A DNA stretch of 11,708 nucleotides from positions 1 through 11,708 of the forward strand of contig JAOUIN010000050.1 of NCBI GenBank assembly GCA_029883965.1, written 5' to 3'. Each line of letters begins with the position of its first letter. Position 1 is the first letter of the stretch. The notes below the pieces were generated by a model that did no database searches, was not told where the DNA came from, and was given only the letters and a program-made list of their open reading frames with translations. Position numbers and translations under genes: made by a program. Source of the stretch: Betaproteobacteria bacterium (GTDB taxonomy: Bacteria > Pseudomonadota > Gammaproteobacteria > Burkholderiales > SG8-41). This document shows positions 1 through 6,437 of the stretch, one piece after another.

Positions 1-936
1 AACGCCACCATACGCCGCGCGACCCGGGTGACCGCCATCGATACCGGCGCACACACGCTGCAATTCGGCGACGAAACGCTGGCTTATTCGAAACTGGTGC
101 TGGCGCTGGGCGCCGACCAGATCCGGCTGCCGATCACCGGTGACGGGGCTGCCGGCATACTCAGCGTCAACGATCTCGACGAATATGCCGGATTCCGTGC
201 GGCCATCGCCGGCAAGAAACGTGTAGCCATTATCGGCGCCGGCCTGATCGGCTGCGAATTTGCCAACGATCTCGCCAATGGCGGCTATGCGGTTGACATC
301 ATCGATATCGCATCACAGGCGCTGGGGCGACTGCTGCCGCCCGAGGGCGGTGCAATGCTGCAGGCCAGACTCGCTGCGCTGGGCGTCACCTGGCATCTGG
401 GCACAAGCGCACAGAGTGTCGCTCGCAGCGCCGGTGGATACGCCGTCACGCTGGCGAATGGTGCCACGCTGCAGGCCGATGTCGTGCTGTCCGCCGTAGG
501 ACTGAAGCCACGCACCACGCTGGCCATGGCAGCAGGCCTCAAAGTCAATCGCGGCATCGTCGTCAATCGCCACCTCGAGGCAAGCGCAGCCGACGTCTAC
601 GCCCTGGGTGACTGCGCCGAAATCGAAGGACTGGTAATGCCGTACGTGATGCCCATCATGCATGCCGCGCGCGCACTCGCACAGACACTCTCCGGCAAGC
701 GTACGCCGGCAGCATTTCCGGCCATGCCGGTACTGGTCAAGACACCGGCCTGTCCGACCATCGTCGCGCCGCCGCCGGTCGGCGCTACGGGCACGTGGCA
801 GATCGAAGCCACCGCCGATGGCGTCAAATCCCTGTTCGTCGATGCCGAGGGAAAACTGCTGGGTTTCGCGCTGAACGGTGCAGCCACTGCGGAGCGTGCG
901 AAGCTTGCACCGCAACTGCCGCCGGTGCTTGCGTGA
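1..936 (+). CDS. rubB: Rubredoxin-NAD(+) reductase, 3' part (N-terminus outside the window)
   Basis: This FAD-dependent pyridine-nucleotide-disulfide-type oxidoreductase passes electrons from NADH to rubredoxin, for example for alkane hydroxylases or for oxygen detoxification. The frame is open from base 1, and 311 residues are visible before the TGA. About 75 residues with the first FAD-binding Rossmann motif should lie upstream, judging by the roughly 385-residue family length. Visible motifs are the end of the first FAD region (LVLALGAD, residues 33-40), the NADH-binding GAGLIGCEF (79-87), the conserved SAVGLKPRT, and the second FAD motif YALGDCAE (200-207). The C-terminal run PVLVKTPACP is typical of the rubredoxin reductase subgroup rather than of ferredoxin or nitrite reductases. 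The ATG-like start at base 28 (GTG) is internal and is not the true start. The rubredoxin gene is not visible here but may lie upstream. The family call is strong; the exact redox partner is inferred. Confidence 0.9.
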   Translation, partial: NATIRRATRVTAIDTGAHTLQFGDETLAYSKLVLALGADQIRLPITGDGAAGILSVNDLDEYAGFRAAIAGKKRVAIIGAGLIGCEFANDLANGGYAVDIIDIASQALGRLLPPEGGAMLQARLAALGVTWHLGTSAQSVARSAGGYAVTLANGATLQADVVLSAVGLKPRTTLAMAAGLKVNRGIVVNRHLEASAADVYALGDCAEIEGLVMPYVMPIMHAARALAQTLSGKRTPAAFPAMPVLVKTPACPTIVAPPPVGATGTWQIEATADGVKSLFVDAEGKLLGFALNGAATAERAKLAPQLPPVLA

Positions 937-1011
937 ACCGGATGGCCTGACGCTGTTGCGGCAAGACGCCCTGCGGCCGCAGCCGTACTGTTGCTGATAC
1001 CATCGACCGTT
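937..1011. other. 75-base gap between rubredoxin reductase and rhomboid genes
   Basis: This non-coding spacer contains a perfect 12-base palindrome, CTGCGGCCGCAG (971-982). No T-run follows it, so it is not a standard intrinsic terminator. I see no clear sigma-70 promoter for the rhomboid gene. A weak GATACC box at 995-1000 is the best -10-like sequence. Confidence 0.5.
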
Positions 1012-1614
1012 ATGCTGCCTCCAGTCACCAAAATGCTGCTGACCGCGAATGTTGCGGTTTATCTGCTGCAATTCGTACTCGGCGACATCCTGGTCATCTG
1101 GTTCGGCCTGTGGCCATTCCACACGCCATCGGCAATCGGCGCCGGTTTTCTGCCCTGGCAGGTGCTGACTTACGGCTTCCTCCACGGCAGCCTGATGCAC
1201 ATCGGTTTCAACATGCTGGCGCTGTACATGTTCGGCGGCCAGATTGAGCAGGTCTTCGGTCCGCGGCGCTTCCTGATTTATTACCTGGGCTGCGTGCTCT
1301 CTGCGGCGCTGGCGCAGCTGGTGATTCAGAGCCTGACCGCCAGCCCGCCCTTTCCGACGGTAGGCGCTTCCGGCGGCGTATTCGGACTGCTGCTGGCCTA
1401 TGGTTTGTTTTTCCCGCGGCGCATCGTGATGCTGATCTTTCCGCCGATACCCATGCCGGCCTGGCTGTTTGTCACGCTCTATGGCCTGGTGGAACTGTAT
1501 CTGGGCGTCACCGGAACCCAGGCCGGCGTTGCGCATTTCGCGCACCTGGGCGGCATGCTCGGTGGCTACATTCTGATCCGCCAGTGGCGACGGCGCCCGC
1601 CCGATCAGCACTAG
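1012..1614 (+). CDS. Rhomboid-family intramembrane serine protease
   Basis: This 200-residue polytopic inner-membrane protease cleaves transmembrane helices. The catalytic Ser120 lies in GASGGVFG. The catalytic His is in AHFAHLGG; His175 aligns best with GlpG His254. The oxyanion-hole pair HIGFN (His63, Asn67) is also present. The visible order is TM1 (about 9-30), the L1 loop, TM2 with HGSLMHIGFN, TM3 (about 87-108), TM4 starting at GASGG, TM5 (about 148-168) and TM6 carrying the His. This is a compact six-helix rhomboid without a cytosolic N-domain. An in-frame TTG exists at 991, but the ATG at 1012 gives the usual family beginning MLPPVTK, so I use it; no strong ribosome site precedes either. 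The gene ends 25 bases from the stop of the convergent gene at 1639. Substrate unknown. Confidence 0.92.
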   Translation: MLPPVTKMLLTANVAVYLLQFVLGDILVIWFGLWPFHTPSAIGAGFLPWQVLTYGFLHGSLMHIGFNMLALYMFGGQIEQVFGPRRFLIYYLGCVLSAALAQLVIQSLTASPPFPTVGASGGVFGLLLAYGLFFPRRIVMLIFPPIPMPAWLFVTLYGLVELYLGVTGTQAGVAHFAHLGGMLGGYILIRQWRRRPPDQH

Positions 1615-1638
1615 AACCTGTTAACTGGCCCAGCCCCG

Positions 1639-2496
1639 TTACATTCCCGCCCAGCAGCGTTCGATTACGGCGATGATCCAGGCGCTCGCCGGATCGACCG
1701 TCGAATGCTGCAGCGGCAGGTCATCACCGACCAGCTGACGCAGCGCATAAAGCCTCGCGGCGCGTACATTGGCATCGCGCACCGTAAAGCCATAGCGTGA
1801 AAAACGGTCGATCTCGATGGCGTTGACCTCCTCCGGCGCGTCACGAAACCAGATCCAGTCGGCGACGAATCCTTCCGCCAGTTGTTCAAGTTCGGCATAG
1901 AGACTCTTGTCGATACGCTGCGATGGTTTGATCACCTGCATTGCCGGCGTTTCGTTGATGCCGGCAAGGTGCCAGCGTTGCACCCAGTCGGGATCACCCT
2001 CGGTGGCCAGCAGATCAACAGACGCGCCCACGCGCGTAATCTGGAACAACGCGTCACGTTGATGAGTCAGCATGTAGCCGGCCCACGAATCCGCACCGGT
2101 TTGCAACAATGTCACCGCCAGTTCGAGCGTGCCATCCGCTGCGGCACACACATGGCGGTTACGCGCATCACTGCCGGCCAGCTCAAGCACCTCGTCCGCA
2201 TGTTCCGTAATCTCGCCGTTGGCGATCCGGGCGCGCCCCTTGCGGCCGGCGCCGACGTTAACCCATTCCGCAGTGATGACCACGTCGGGGAACTCCTGCG
2301 ATGCATTAGCAAACGCAGGAAACGGGATGCCGCCGCGCACCTTGAAATCATATGCCAGCGCGTCATCACCGTGATGTTCCTCGAGCTCACCATCGAGCAC
2401 TTCGGCCGTCAGCATGGTCTTGATGTGCGCGCCGCAGGCTTTCAGGGTTTCGCGGGGGCCCGCGACCGTCAGCGTTGCATGTATCAGCAATTCCAC
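1639..2496 (-). CDS. Uncharacterised protein coupled to the FNT channel gene
   Basis: This 285-residue soluble protein has no signal peptide or membrane segment. It starts with GTG at 2496, three bases after the FNT stop codon, and a GGTGG stretch at the end of the FNT gene serves as a plausible ribosome site, so the two are almost certainly co-transcribed. The N-terminal half opens LIHATLTVAGP. Later it has a YDFKVRGGIPFPAF segment followed by FPDVVITAEWV and a GKGRA-type turn (about residues 48-95). This pattern reminds me of the ferredoxin-like YubB/Api92 fold (small domain, SxxFPxxxxxxxYxE, then a glycine turn), but I hold that only as a weak resemblance. The C-terminal half (about 150-285) is mixed alpha/beta, rich in Trp and acidic residues, and I do not recognise it. 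Function unknown; its position suggests a role linked to formate, nitrite or a similar small anion. Confidence 0.8.
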   Translation of the reverse strand: MELLIHATLTVAGPRETLKACGAHIKTMLTAEVLDGELEEHHGDDALAYDFKVRGGIPFPAFANASQEFPDVVITAEWVNVGAGRKGRARIANGEITEHADEVLELAGSDARNRHVCAAADGTLELAVTLLQTGADSWAGYMLTHQRDALFQITRVGASVDLLATEGDPDWVQRWHLAGINETPAMQVIKPSQRIDKSLYAELEQLAEGFVADWIWFRDAPEEVNAIEIDRFSRYGFTVRDANVRAARLYALRQLVGDDLPLQHSTVDPASAWIIAVIERCWAGM

Positions 2497-2499
2497 GGT

Positions 2500-3327
2500 T
2501 CAGCCACCACTCGCCGGACGTCGGTAGATCACGTGATACACCAGCGCCACCAGCACACTGCCGCCGAAGATATTGCCAAGGATCACCGGCACCAGATTAC
2601 GCATCATCGCCACCAAGGTGATCGCCTCGCCGCCGGCGGGGAGTGTCGCACCGGCAGCCTTCAGCATCAGTGCCAATGGAAAAAAATACATGTTGGCAAC
2701 CGAATGCTCAAAGCCCGCGGCAACGAAGGCGGAAATCGGCAGCACGATGGCTACAAACTTGTCAACGACACTCCGGCCAGCAAGCGCCATCCACACGGCC
2801 ATGCACACCAGCACATTGCACAACACGCCGCGAAAGACCATTTCCGTCAGCGACATCGTACTTTTTGCAGCGGCGATGGCCAGGTACGCACGGCCGACAG
2901 CGCCATTGTTGAGATCCTGGTGTCCGGACAGGAATACCAGCACTGCGAGCCCCGCGGCACCGGCAAAATTGGCCGCACAGACCACACCCCAATTTCGCAG
3001 TACTTCCATAGTGCTGACCTGATTGTCGGCCCATGCCATTGCAAGCAGATTGTTGCCGGTGAACAGTTCGGCGCCTGCGACCACCACCAACAGCAAACCC
3101 AGCGAAAAACATACGCCACCGAGCACGCGGGCAGCGGCGAACGACAGCTGCGTGTCGCTGATCACCAGCGTGTAGTACATGGCGCCAAGGCCGATAAAAG
3201 CCCCCGCAAGCGCCCCCAGCATGAACATCGACAGCAGCGGCAGCCGCGCTTTGGCCACGCCGACGCTCTGCACGCGTTCGGCGATCTGCTGTGGTGAAAA
3301 CGCATCGAAGCCGAAAACATCCGACAT
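2500..3327 (-). CDS. Formate/nitrite transporter (FNT) family channel
   Basis: This 275-residue pentameric inner-membrane channel for small monovalent anions (formate, nitrite, hydrosulfide, acetate or lactate depending on subtype) has six hydrophobic helices. Family landmarks are AGAELFTGN (84-92, the broken TM2/omega-loop region), the pore Lys155 in AAAKSTMSL, the TM4 signature RGVLCNVLVCMAVW (166-179), and the central pore histidine His208 in GFEHSVANMYFFP. All key residues are intact, so it should be functional. The start is ATG 3327 with a good GGAG ribosome site eight bases upstream. I cannot tell FocA-like from NirC-like selectivity. No pyruvate-formate lyase or nitrite reductase is adjacent. 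A gene of unknown function follows at once, which is an unusual partner. The family assignment is firm. Confidence 0.95.
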   Translation of the reverse strand: MSDVFGFDAFSPQQIAERVQSVGVAKARLPLLSMFMLGALAGAFIGLGAMYYTLVISDTQLSFAAARVLGGVCFSLGLLLVVVAGAELFTGNNLLAMAWADNQVSTMEVLRNWGVVCAANFAGAAGLAVLVFLSGHQDLNNGAVGRAYLAIAAAKSTMSLTEMVFRGVLCNVLVCMAVWMALAGRSVVDKFVAIVLPISAFVAAGFEHSVANMYFFPLALMLKAAGATLPAGGEAITLVAMMRNLVPVILGNIFGGSVLVALVYHVIYRRPASGG

Positions 3328-3403
3328 CAGTCACACTCCGGTATCGAGAAATTACTGCGTGTAGTGTAAATGCAGCGCGCCAGATCAGGTAATCTTCCGT
3401 CCC
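3328..3403. promoter_or_regulatory. Divergent intergenic region between the FNT channel and M15 peptidase genes
   Basis: These 76 bases must hold the promoters of both outward-facing genes. Reading the minus strand toward FNT, TTACCT and TACACT are spaced by 18 bases, which is a weak sigma-70 match. Toward the M15 gene, GTGTAAATG (about 3364-3372) is the only -10-like sequence. I see no FNR- or NarL-like operator that I would defend. Confidence 0.3.
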
Positions 3404-3814
3404 ATGGCCGCACGAAAATCCGCTACAGCGCTAAAACTCGGCGACTACTATATGGGTCGCGACAAACTGCATCGCGACGAACTGACAAGTGAACTGCGCA
3501 GCAATGCCCGCGAGACGCTGCGCCGCGTAAACCGGCTGCTACGGCGTGCCGGCATCATGGCCAGCGTATCGTCCGGCTGGCGGCCCGCGGCCGTCAATGC
3601 ACGGGTGCCCGGTGCAGCCAAAGGCAGCAGGCATATTCTCTGCCTCGCGATCGACCTCAATGATCGCGACGGCACGCTCGATGCCTGGTGCATGGCCAAT
3701 CTTGCAGTACTTGAAGAGCTTGGACTGTGGCTGGAGCATCCCGCAGCGACGCCGGGATGGTGCCACCTGCAAACCTGTCCGCCCCGCTCCGGAAATCGCG
3801 TATTTGAACCTTAA
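3404..3814 (+). CDS. M15-family peptidase (D-Ala-D-Ala carboxypeptidase / endolysin-like)
   Basis: This 136-residue zinc peptidase of the M15 fold should cut peptide cross-links of peptidoglycan. The N-terminus carries DYYMGRDKLHRDELT, a familiar lead-in of this small subfamily, then a helical segment RRVNRLLRRAG and the SSGWRPAAVNA motif (56-66). The zinc motif reads SRHILCLAID (75-84; ligands His77 and Asp84). The third ligand is His121 in GWCHLQ, with Glu111 the likely catalytic acid. The usual SxHxxGxAxD has Cys80 in place of the Gly. There is no signal peptide or membrane anchor, so export is unexplained; related small proteins are phage endolysins or domesticated copies. It stands alone between divergent and convergent neighbours. 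The ATG at 3404 fits the family length, although no strong ribosome site is visible. Confidence 0.85.
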   Translation: MAARKSATALKLGDYYMGRDKLHRDELTSELRSNARETLRRVNRLLRRAGIMASVSSGWRPAAVNARVPGAAKGSRHILCLAIDLNDRDGTLDAWCMANLAVLEELGLWLEHPAATPGWCHLQTCPPRSGNRVFEP

Positions 3815-3823
3815 GTCATTGTT

Positions 3824-4060
3824 TTAATTATTATTTTCTTGTTTTTGTGTCTGCGCCAGCCGGCGAAATTTCAAGCCCAGCAACAACCACGGAGCACCGT
3901 GCCAGAGCAGATCAAACAGGTCGATAGGCCGCGTCAGCGTGCCGGCAGCCAGCATTTTGAATTTCTCCCACAGATGCGGCTCCGGTACGAACGGGGCAAG
4001 CCCGACGACCACTGCAAGCAGTGCGATTACCCCCAGCGGGATGCGGTCGAGCCATTTCAT
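3824..4060 (-). CDS. Small two-helix membrane protein
   Basis: This 78-residue protein has a hydrophobic helix at about 8-25 (start MKWLDRIPLG), a conserved-looking amphipathic middle (APFVPEPHLWEKF, TLTRPIDLFD) and a second hydrophobic stretch at about 50-65. It ends in a polar tail, QKQENNN, encoded by AT-rich DNA. Its ATG at 4060 overlaps the stop of the upstream FGE-like gene as TGATG, so translation is probably coupled; a GTG one codon earlier (4063) is less likely. I recall similar short proteins being labelled 'RND transporter' in databases, but nothing here resembles an RND pump and I would not carry that name over. Function unknown; the coupling suggests it acts with, or in the same membrane process as, the exported FGE-like protein. 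Confidence 0.78.
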   Translation of the reverse strand: MKWLDRIPLGVIALLAVVVGLAPFVPEPHLWEKFKMLAAGTLTRPIDLFDLLWHGAPWLLLGLKFRRLAQTQKQENNN

Positions 4061-4809
4061 CACCTGGCATCCCGCGCACAGCGAAAGCCGATGTAAAGGG
4101 CCGTGAAATCACCGGGCTTATCGGCGATGTAATCTGCGCGCATCTGATCAGGGCCGTACCACCATGAACCGCCGCGCGTACGCTTCTCGGCACCCGGCCC
4201 GGCGTTAGTCCATTCCCACAGGTTCGCGCCCATGTCGTAGAGCCCGTTGACCCCGGCGGCTGTGGTGCCCGCCTCAGCATGGCCGCGACCGCGCAGCAAC
4301 TTCGCGCCATGCGCCACGACGCGTGCAGTGCCGCAGCCGGACAAGCAATTCGCACCCTGCGGGGTATCACCCGTCGGATAGGTATAGGTCCTGCCGCTGA
4401 CAAACAGCGACGGTGGCGATGCGCGGCGCTCGGTGTAAGCAGCTTCCACCCACTCCGCATCCGCGGGCAAACGTTTGCCCGCCCATTGGCAATAGGCTTC
4501 CGCTTCGGCGTACGTGATATGCGCTACCGGTTCGCGCGCAACACCCGGTCTGCCGTAGGGCGCGCGCCAGTGCCAGCCGGATTTTTTTGACCAGCCTGCT
4601 TCGTAGACATGCCCACCGCCGTCGCGCTCGGCTTTAGTAACGACGCCCGTCGCCGCAACAAATTTCGAAAATTCGCCGATGGTGACTTCGGTGACGTCGA
4701 TTTCAAATGCGCCGACACGCTGCATCGCGGCAGCCGACGCAGATGAACACGCTGCCGCGAACACGACACAGCCTGCCGCACGCACCACCTTAATCCACAA
4801 ATACCGCAT
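4060..4809 (-). CDS. Exported formylglycine-generating-enzyme-fold (SUMF1-like) protein lacking the catalytic cysteines
   Basis: This 249-residue protein has an N-terminal signal sequence (hydrophobic AAGCVVFAAACSSASAAA, about 11-28, probable cleavage after SAAA; Cys21 is a poor lipobox). An FGE-sulfatase/SUMF1-type domain follows. Motifs in order are the start EIDVTEVTIGEFSKF (38-50), HITYAEAEAYCQWAGKRLP (97-115), AEWVEAAY, GANCLSGCG (152-160, Cys pair), GLYDMGANLWEWT (189-201), RGGSWWYG (212-219) and GFRCARD (241-247). The segment after RGGSW holds no cysteines where sulfatase-activating enzymes carry their redox pair, so it is not a formylglycine generator; a binding or structural role, as in other degenerate members, is more likely. 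ATG 4809 overlaps the nitroreductase end by 20 bases and has a GGA box; GTG codons 8-9, just past that stop, are alternatives. A longer frame to 4869 has no support. Confidence 0.87.
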   Translation of the reverse strand: MRYLWIKVVRAAGCVVFAAACSSASAAAMQRVGAFEIDVTEVTIGEFSKFVAATGVVTKAERDGGGHVYEAGWSKKSGWHWRAPYGRPGVAREPVAHITYAEAEAYCQWAGKRLPADAEWVEAAYTERRASPPSLFVSGRTYTYPTGDTPQGANCLSGCGTARVVAHGAKLLRGRGHAEAGTTAAGVNGLYDMGANLWEWTNAGPGAEKRTRGGSWWYGPDQMRADYIADKPGDFTALYIGFRCARDAR

Positions 4810-5482
4810 AGTCGTCCAATGCAATGCGCGGCGGCTGAAAAGTATTGACCACCGCATCAGCGTCAGCAAAACCCAGGGCCATGCCGCAGATCACCACCCA
4901 GGCATCATCCAGGCCCAGCTCCCGGCGCACGATATCCGGATAGCTCGCGATCGAAGCCTCTGCGCAGGTGTGCAGCCCGCGGGCCCGCGCCGCCAGCATG
5001 AGGGTCTGCAGGAACATTCCATAATCGAGCCAGCTGCCCTTCTCCAATTCACGGTCGATGGTGAAGATCAGGCCCGCAGGTGCGCCGAAAAACGTGTAAT
5101 TGGTCGCGCGATAGGCCTTGGATTTTTCATGATCACCGCGGCCTATGCCCAGCGTGCCGTACAGCCCCCAGCCACAGGCGCGCCGCCGCGCCAGGTACGG
5201 CTCAACCACCGGATCGGTGTAGTACTCGTAATCACGCTGATGCCCGGGCTCGTCGCTGAGGAAGGCGCGCTGTATCGCACCACCCACGCGCTGCAGCGCC
5301 GCACCGGTCAGCACATGTACGCGCCAGGGCTGGATGTTCGAGCCGCTGGGCGCATGGCGTCCGAGCGCCACGATTTCACGCAGGGTTTCCAGCGGCACCG
5401 CATCCGGCTTGTAGGCGCGGATCGAGCGCCGTGTGTGCGCCGCGTCGAACACGTCAGCCGCGGGTTTATTGATGTCCGTCAT
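4790..5482 (-). CDS. Nitroreductase-family FMN enzyme
   Basis: This 230-residue, probably dimeric, flavoprotein uses NAD(P)H to reduce nitro-aromatics, quinones or a related acceptor. The FMN-binding elements are visible: RRSIRAY (18-24), APSGSNIQPWR (44-54), the mid-domain FFGAPAGLIFTID (131-143), DYGMFLQTLMLAARARGL (153-170) and the C-terminal VICGMALG (197-204). The length and order fit the BluB/NfnB-like broad nitroreductase group, but I cannot assign the substrate. The start is ATG 5482, with a strong GGAGG ribosome site five bases upstream; a TTG in frame at 5521 is rejected. It lies 35 bases after the GIY-YIG gene and overlaps the next, FGE-like gene, so it is part of a minus-strand operon. 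Confidence 0.92.
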   Translation of the reverse strand: MTDINKPAADVFDAAHTRRSIRAYKPDAVPLETLREIVALGRHAPSGSNIQPWRVHVLTGAALQRVGGAIQRAFLSDEPGHQRDYEYYTDPVVEPYLARRRACGWGLYGTLGIGRGDHEKSKAYRATNYTFFGAPAGLIFTIDRELEKGSWLDYGMFLQTLMLAARARGLHTCAEASIASYPDIVRRELGLDDAWVVICGMALGFADADAVVNTFQPPRIALDDYAVFVD

Positions 5483-5517
5483 GGGAACCTCCGGCGCGGA
5501 TGTTACCACTGCGTCTT

Positions 5518-5835
5518 TCAAATGCTTTCACCGCGGCGCGCAACCAACGCCAGCTTTTCCGCGCGACTCAGTTGCTTGATCTGGTACTCACGTTTGCTCG
5601 CAGCCGACCGGTCAGCCGCCGTCTCCTGGTACACCAGCGTCACCGGCCGTCGCGAATGCGTGTAACTCGCGCCCGCACCGCGGTCTGCATTGTGTGCAGC
5701 CACGCGCCGCACCACATCACGCGCGATGCCGGTGTAAAGGCTGCCGTCGGCGCAGCGCACGATATAAACCCGCCAATCCGGCTCCCGGATGACCCGTGAT
5801 TTTTTCTTCTTTATTGATTTGGTCTTGTGCACCAT
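5518..5835 (-). CDS. GIY-YIG domain protein (UPF0213/YhbQ-like nuclease)
   Basis: This 105-residue single-domain GIY-YIG protein has VYIV (23-26) as the GIY strand, SLYTGIARDVVRRVAAHN (32-49) with the YIG element, conserved Arg and His48, and SKREYQIKQLSRAEK (80-94), where Glu83 is the metal-binding catalytic residue. Stand-alone proteins of this kind are thought to act on DNA or RNA ends, but their role is poorly known. The first 20 residues are a lysine-rich tail (KTKSIKKKKSR) from an AT-rich stretch and could be over-extended, but no better start codon is seen. ATG 5835 has no clear ribosome site. An in-frame extension to 6000 would run into the divergent gene and is rejected. It heads the minus-strand cluster with the nitroreductase. 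Confidence 0.88.
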   Translation of the reverse strand: MVHKTKSIKKKKSRVIREPDWRVYIVRCADGSLYTGIARDVVRRVAAHNADRGAGASYTHSRRPVTLVYQETAADRSAASKREYQIKQLSRAEKLALVARRGESI

Positions 5836-5841
5836 GCGCCG

Positions 5842-5854
5842 TATGATGACTGCA
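5842..5854 (+). promoter_or_regulatory. Possible -10 box (TATGAT) directly ahead of the secreted-protein start
   Basis: TATGAT (5842-5847) matches five of six bases of the sigma-70 -10 consensus. TTGGTC at 5819-5824 stands 17 bases upstream but fits the -35 consensus poorly. Transcription from it would begin at about 5854, the base before ATG 5855, giving a leaderless message. The upstream in-frame ATGs at 5843 and 5846 would then lie inside the promoter. Inference only. Confidence 0.3.
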
Positions 5855-6409
5855 ATGAAAACATTACGCCATGTGCTGGCAATGCTGTGCCTGCTCGCAA
5901 CCACCGCCGCCGTTGCCGCGGACCCGGCAAAAACCATGTTCGGCGTCGAGCTGGGTACGCGCTTCCTGATTTCACCCTGCCCGCCCGGCATAGACACCAT
6001 GACCAGCCGCCTGTGCTACGTCGAGAATCTCACCAAAAAAACACCTTGGGGCAGCGAGGAACATGCGGTGTTTTATCCCAGCACGAGCGCGACACCATGG
6101 GCCCGCGGCGAAATGGTCGTTGATGTCTACCAGGGCTTCATTGAAGCCATATACGTCAACACCTGGGGCATACAGGGACAAGGCACTGCGCTGGAGACGT
6201 TGACGAAGAAATACGGCCCGCCAGCCCGCAGCCGCAGCGAAAAAATTGCTGCGCACCGCTCACGCTATCCGTCAAAGTTCGCCGAGTGGGATCTCAAGGA
6301 TTTTTCGGTCAAACTTGACGGTACCACCACCACCATCGACTGGGGGCGGATCACGCTGATCTCCCACCGCCACCAGAAAAATATCAAGGCACACGGCACC
6401 ACACGTTGA
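5855..6409 (+). CDS. Secreted protein of unknown function
   Basis: This 184-residue protein has a clear Sec signal peptide (MKTLRH, hydrophobic VLAMLCLLATTAAV, probable cleavage after AVAA, about residue 22). The mature part of about 162 residues has two cysteines (Cys42 and Cys54) close enough for a disulfide, many aromatic and short beta-like stretches (MVVDVYQGFIEAIYVNTW, 87-104), a basic helix TALETLTKKYGPP (111-123) and a late beta pair SVKLDGTTTTIDWGRITLIS (151-170). The run 'ALETLTKKYGPP' followed by a strand with Asp/Trp is seen in several periplasmic proteins of unknown role. I do not recognise a family. ATG 5855 gives the cleanest signal peptide; ATGs at 5843 and 5846 would add three or four residues. 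It is a single-gene unit, convergent with the gene at 6438. Confidence 0.78.
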   Translation: MKTLRHVLAMLCLLATTAAVAADPAKTMFGVELGTRFLISPCPPGIDTMTSRLCYVENLTKKTPWGSEEHAVFYPSTSATPWARGEMVVDVYQGFIEAIYVNTWGIQGQGTALETLTKKYGPPARSRSEKIAAHRSRYPSKFAEWDLKDFSVKLDGTTTTIDWGRITLISHRHQKNIKAHGTTR

Positions 6410-6437
6410 ACGCGGGCCGTGCACTGACACCGCAGGT

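Noticed and set aside
971..982. CTGCGGCCGCAG palindrome as a terminator of the rubredoxin reductase gene
   Set aside because: With no loop and no following T-run it is a short GC palindrome that is common in GC-rich DNA.
313..1611. Long minus-strand open frame of 432 codons
   Set aside because: It is antisense to the rubredoxin reductase and rhomboid genes, both with clear motifs. The translation is Gln/Arg/His-rich and without hydrophobic core patterns.
1882..3297. Long plus-strand open frame of 471 codons
   Set aside because: It lies antisense to the FNT channel and its partner. The translation is rich in His, Gln and Arg with no domain pattern, a usual artefact of high-GC third positions; the FNT gene on the other strand has intact family motifs.
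3815..3850. T-rich stretch after the M15 gene as an intrinsic terminator
   Set aside because: No GC-rich stem precedes the T-run; only a 4-bp AAAT/ATTT pair is visible. It also codes for the tail of the convergent membrane protein.
4060..4869. Longer FGE-like frame starting at 4869
   Set aside because: It would bury 60 more bases in the nitroreductase gene and place the signal sequence internally; ATG 4809 puts the signal peptide at the N-terminus.
4679..5665. Plus-strand open frame of 328 codons
   Set aside because: It is a shadow of the nitroreductase gene on the minus strand, with no recognisable domain and no ribosome site.
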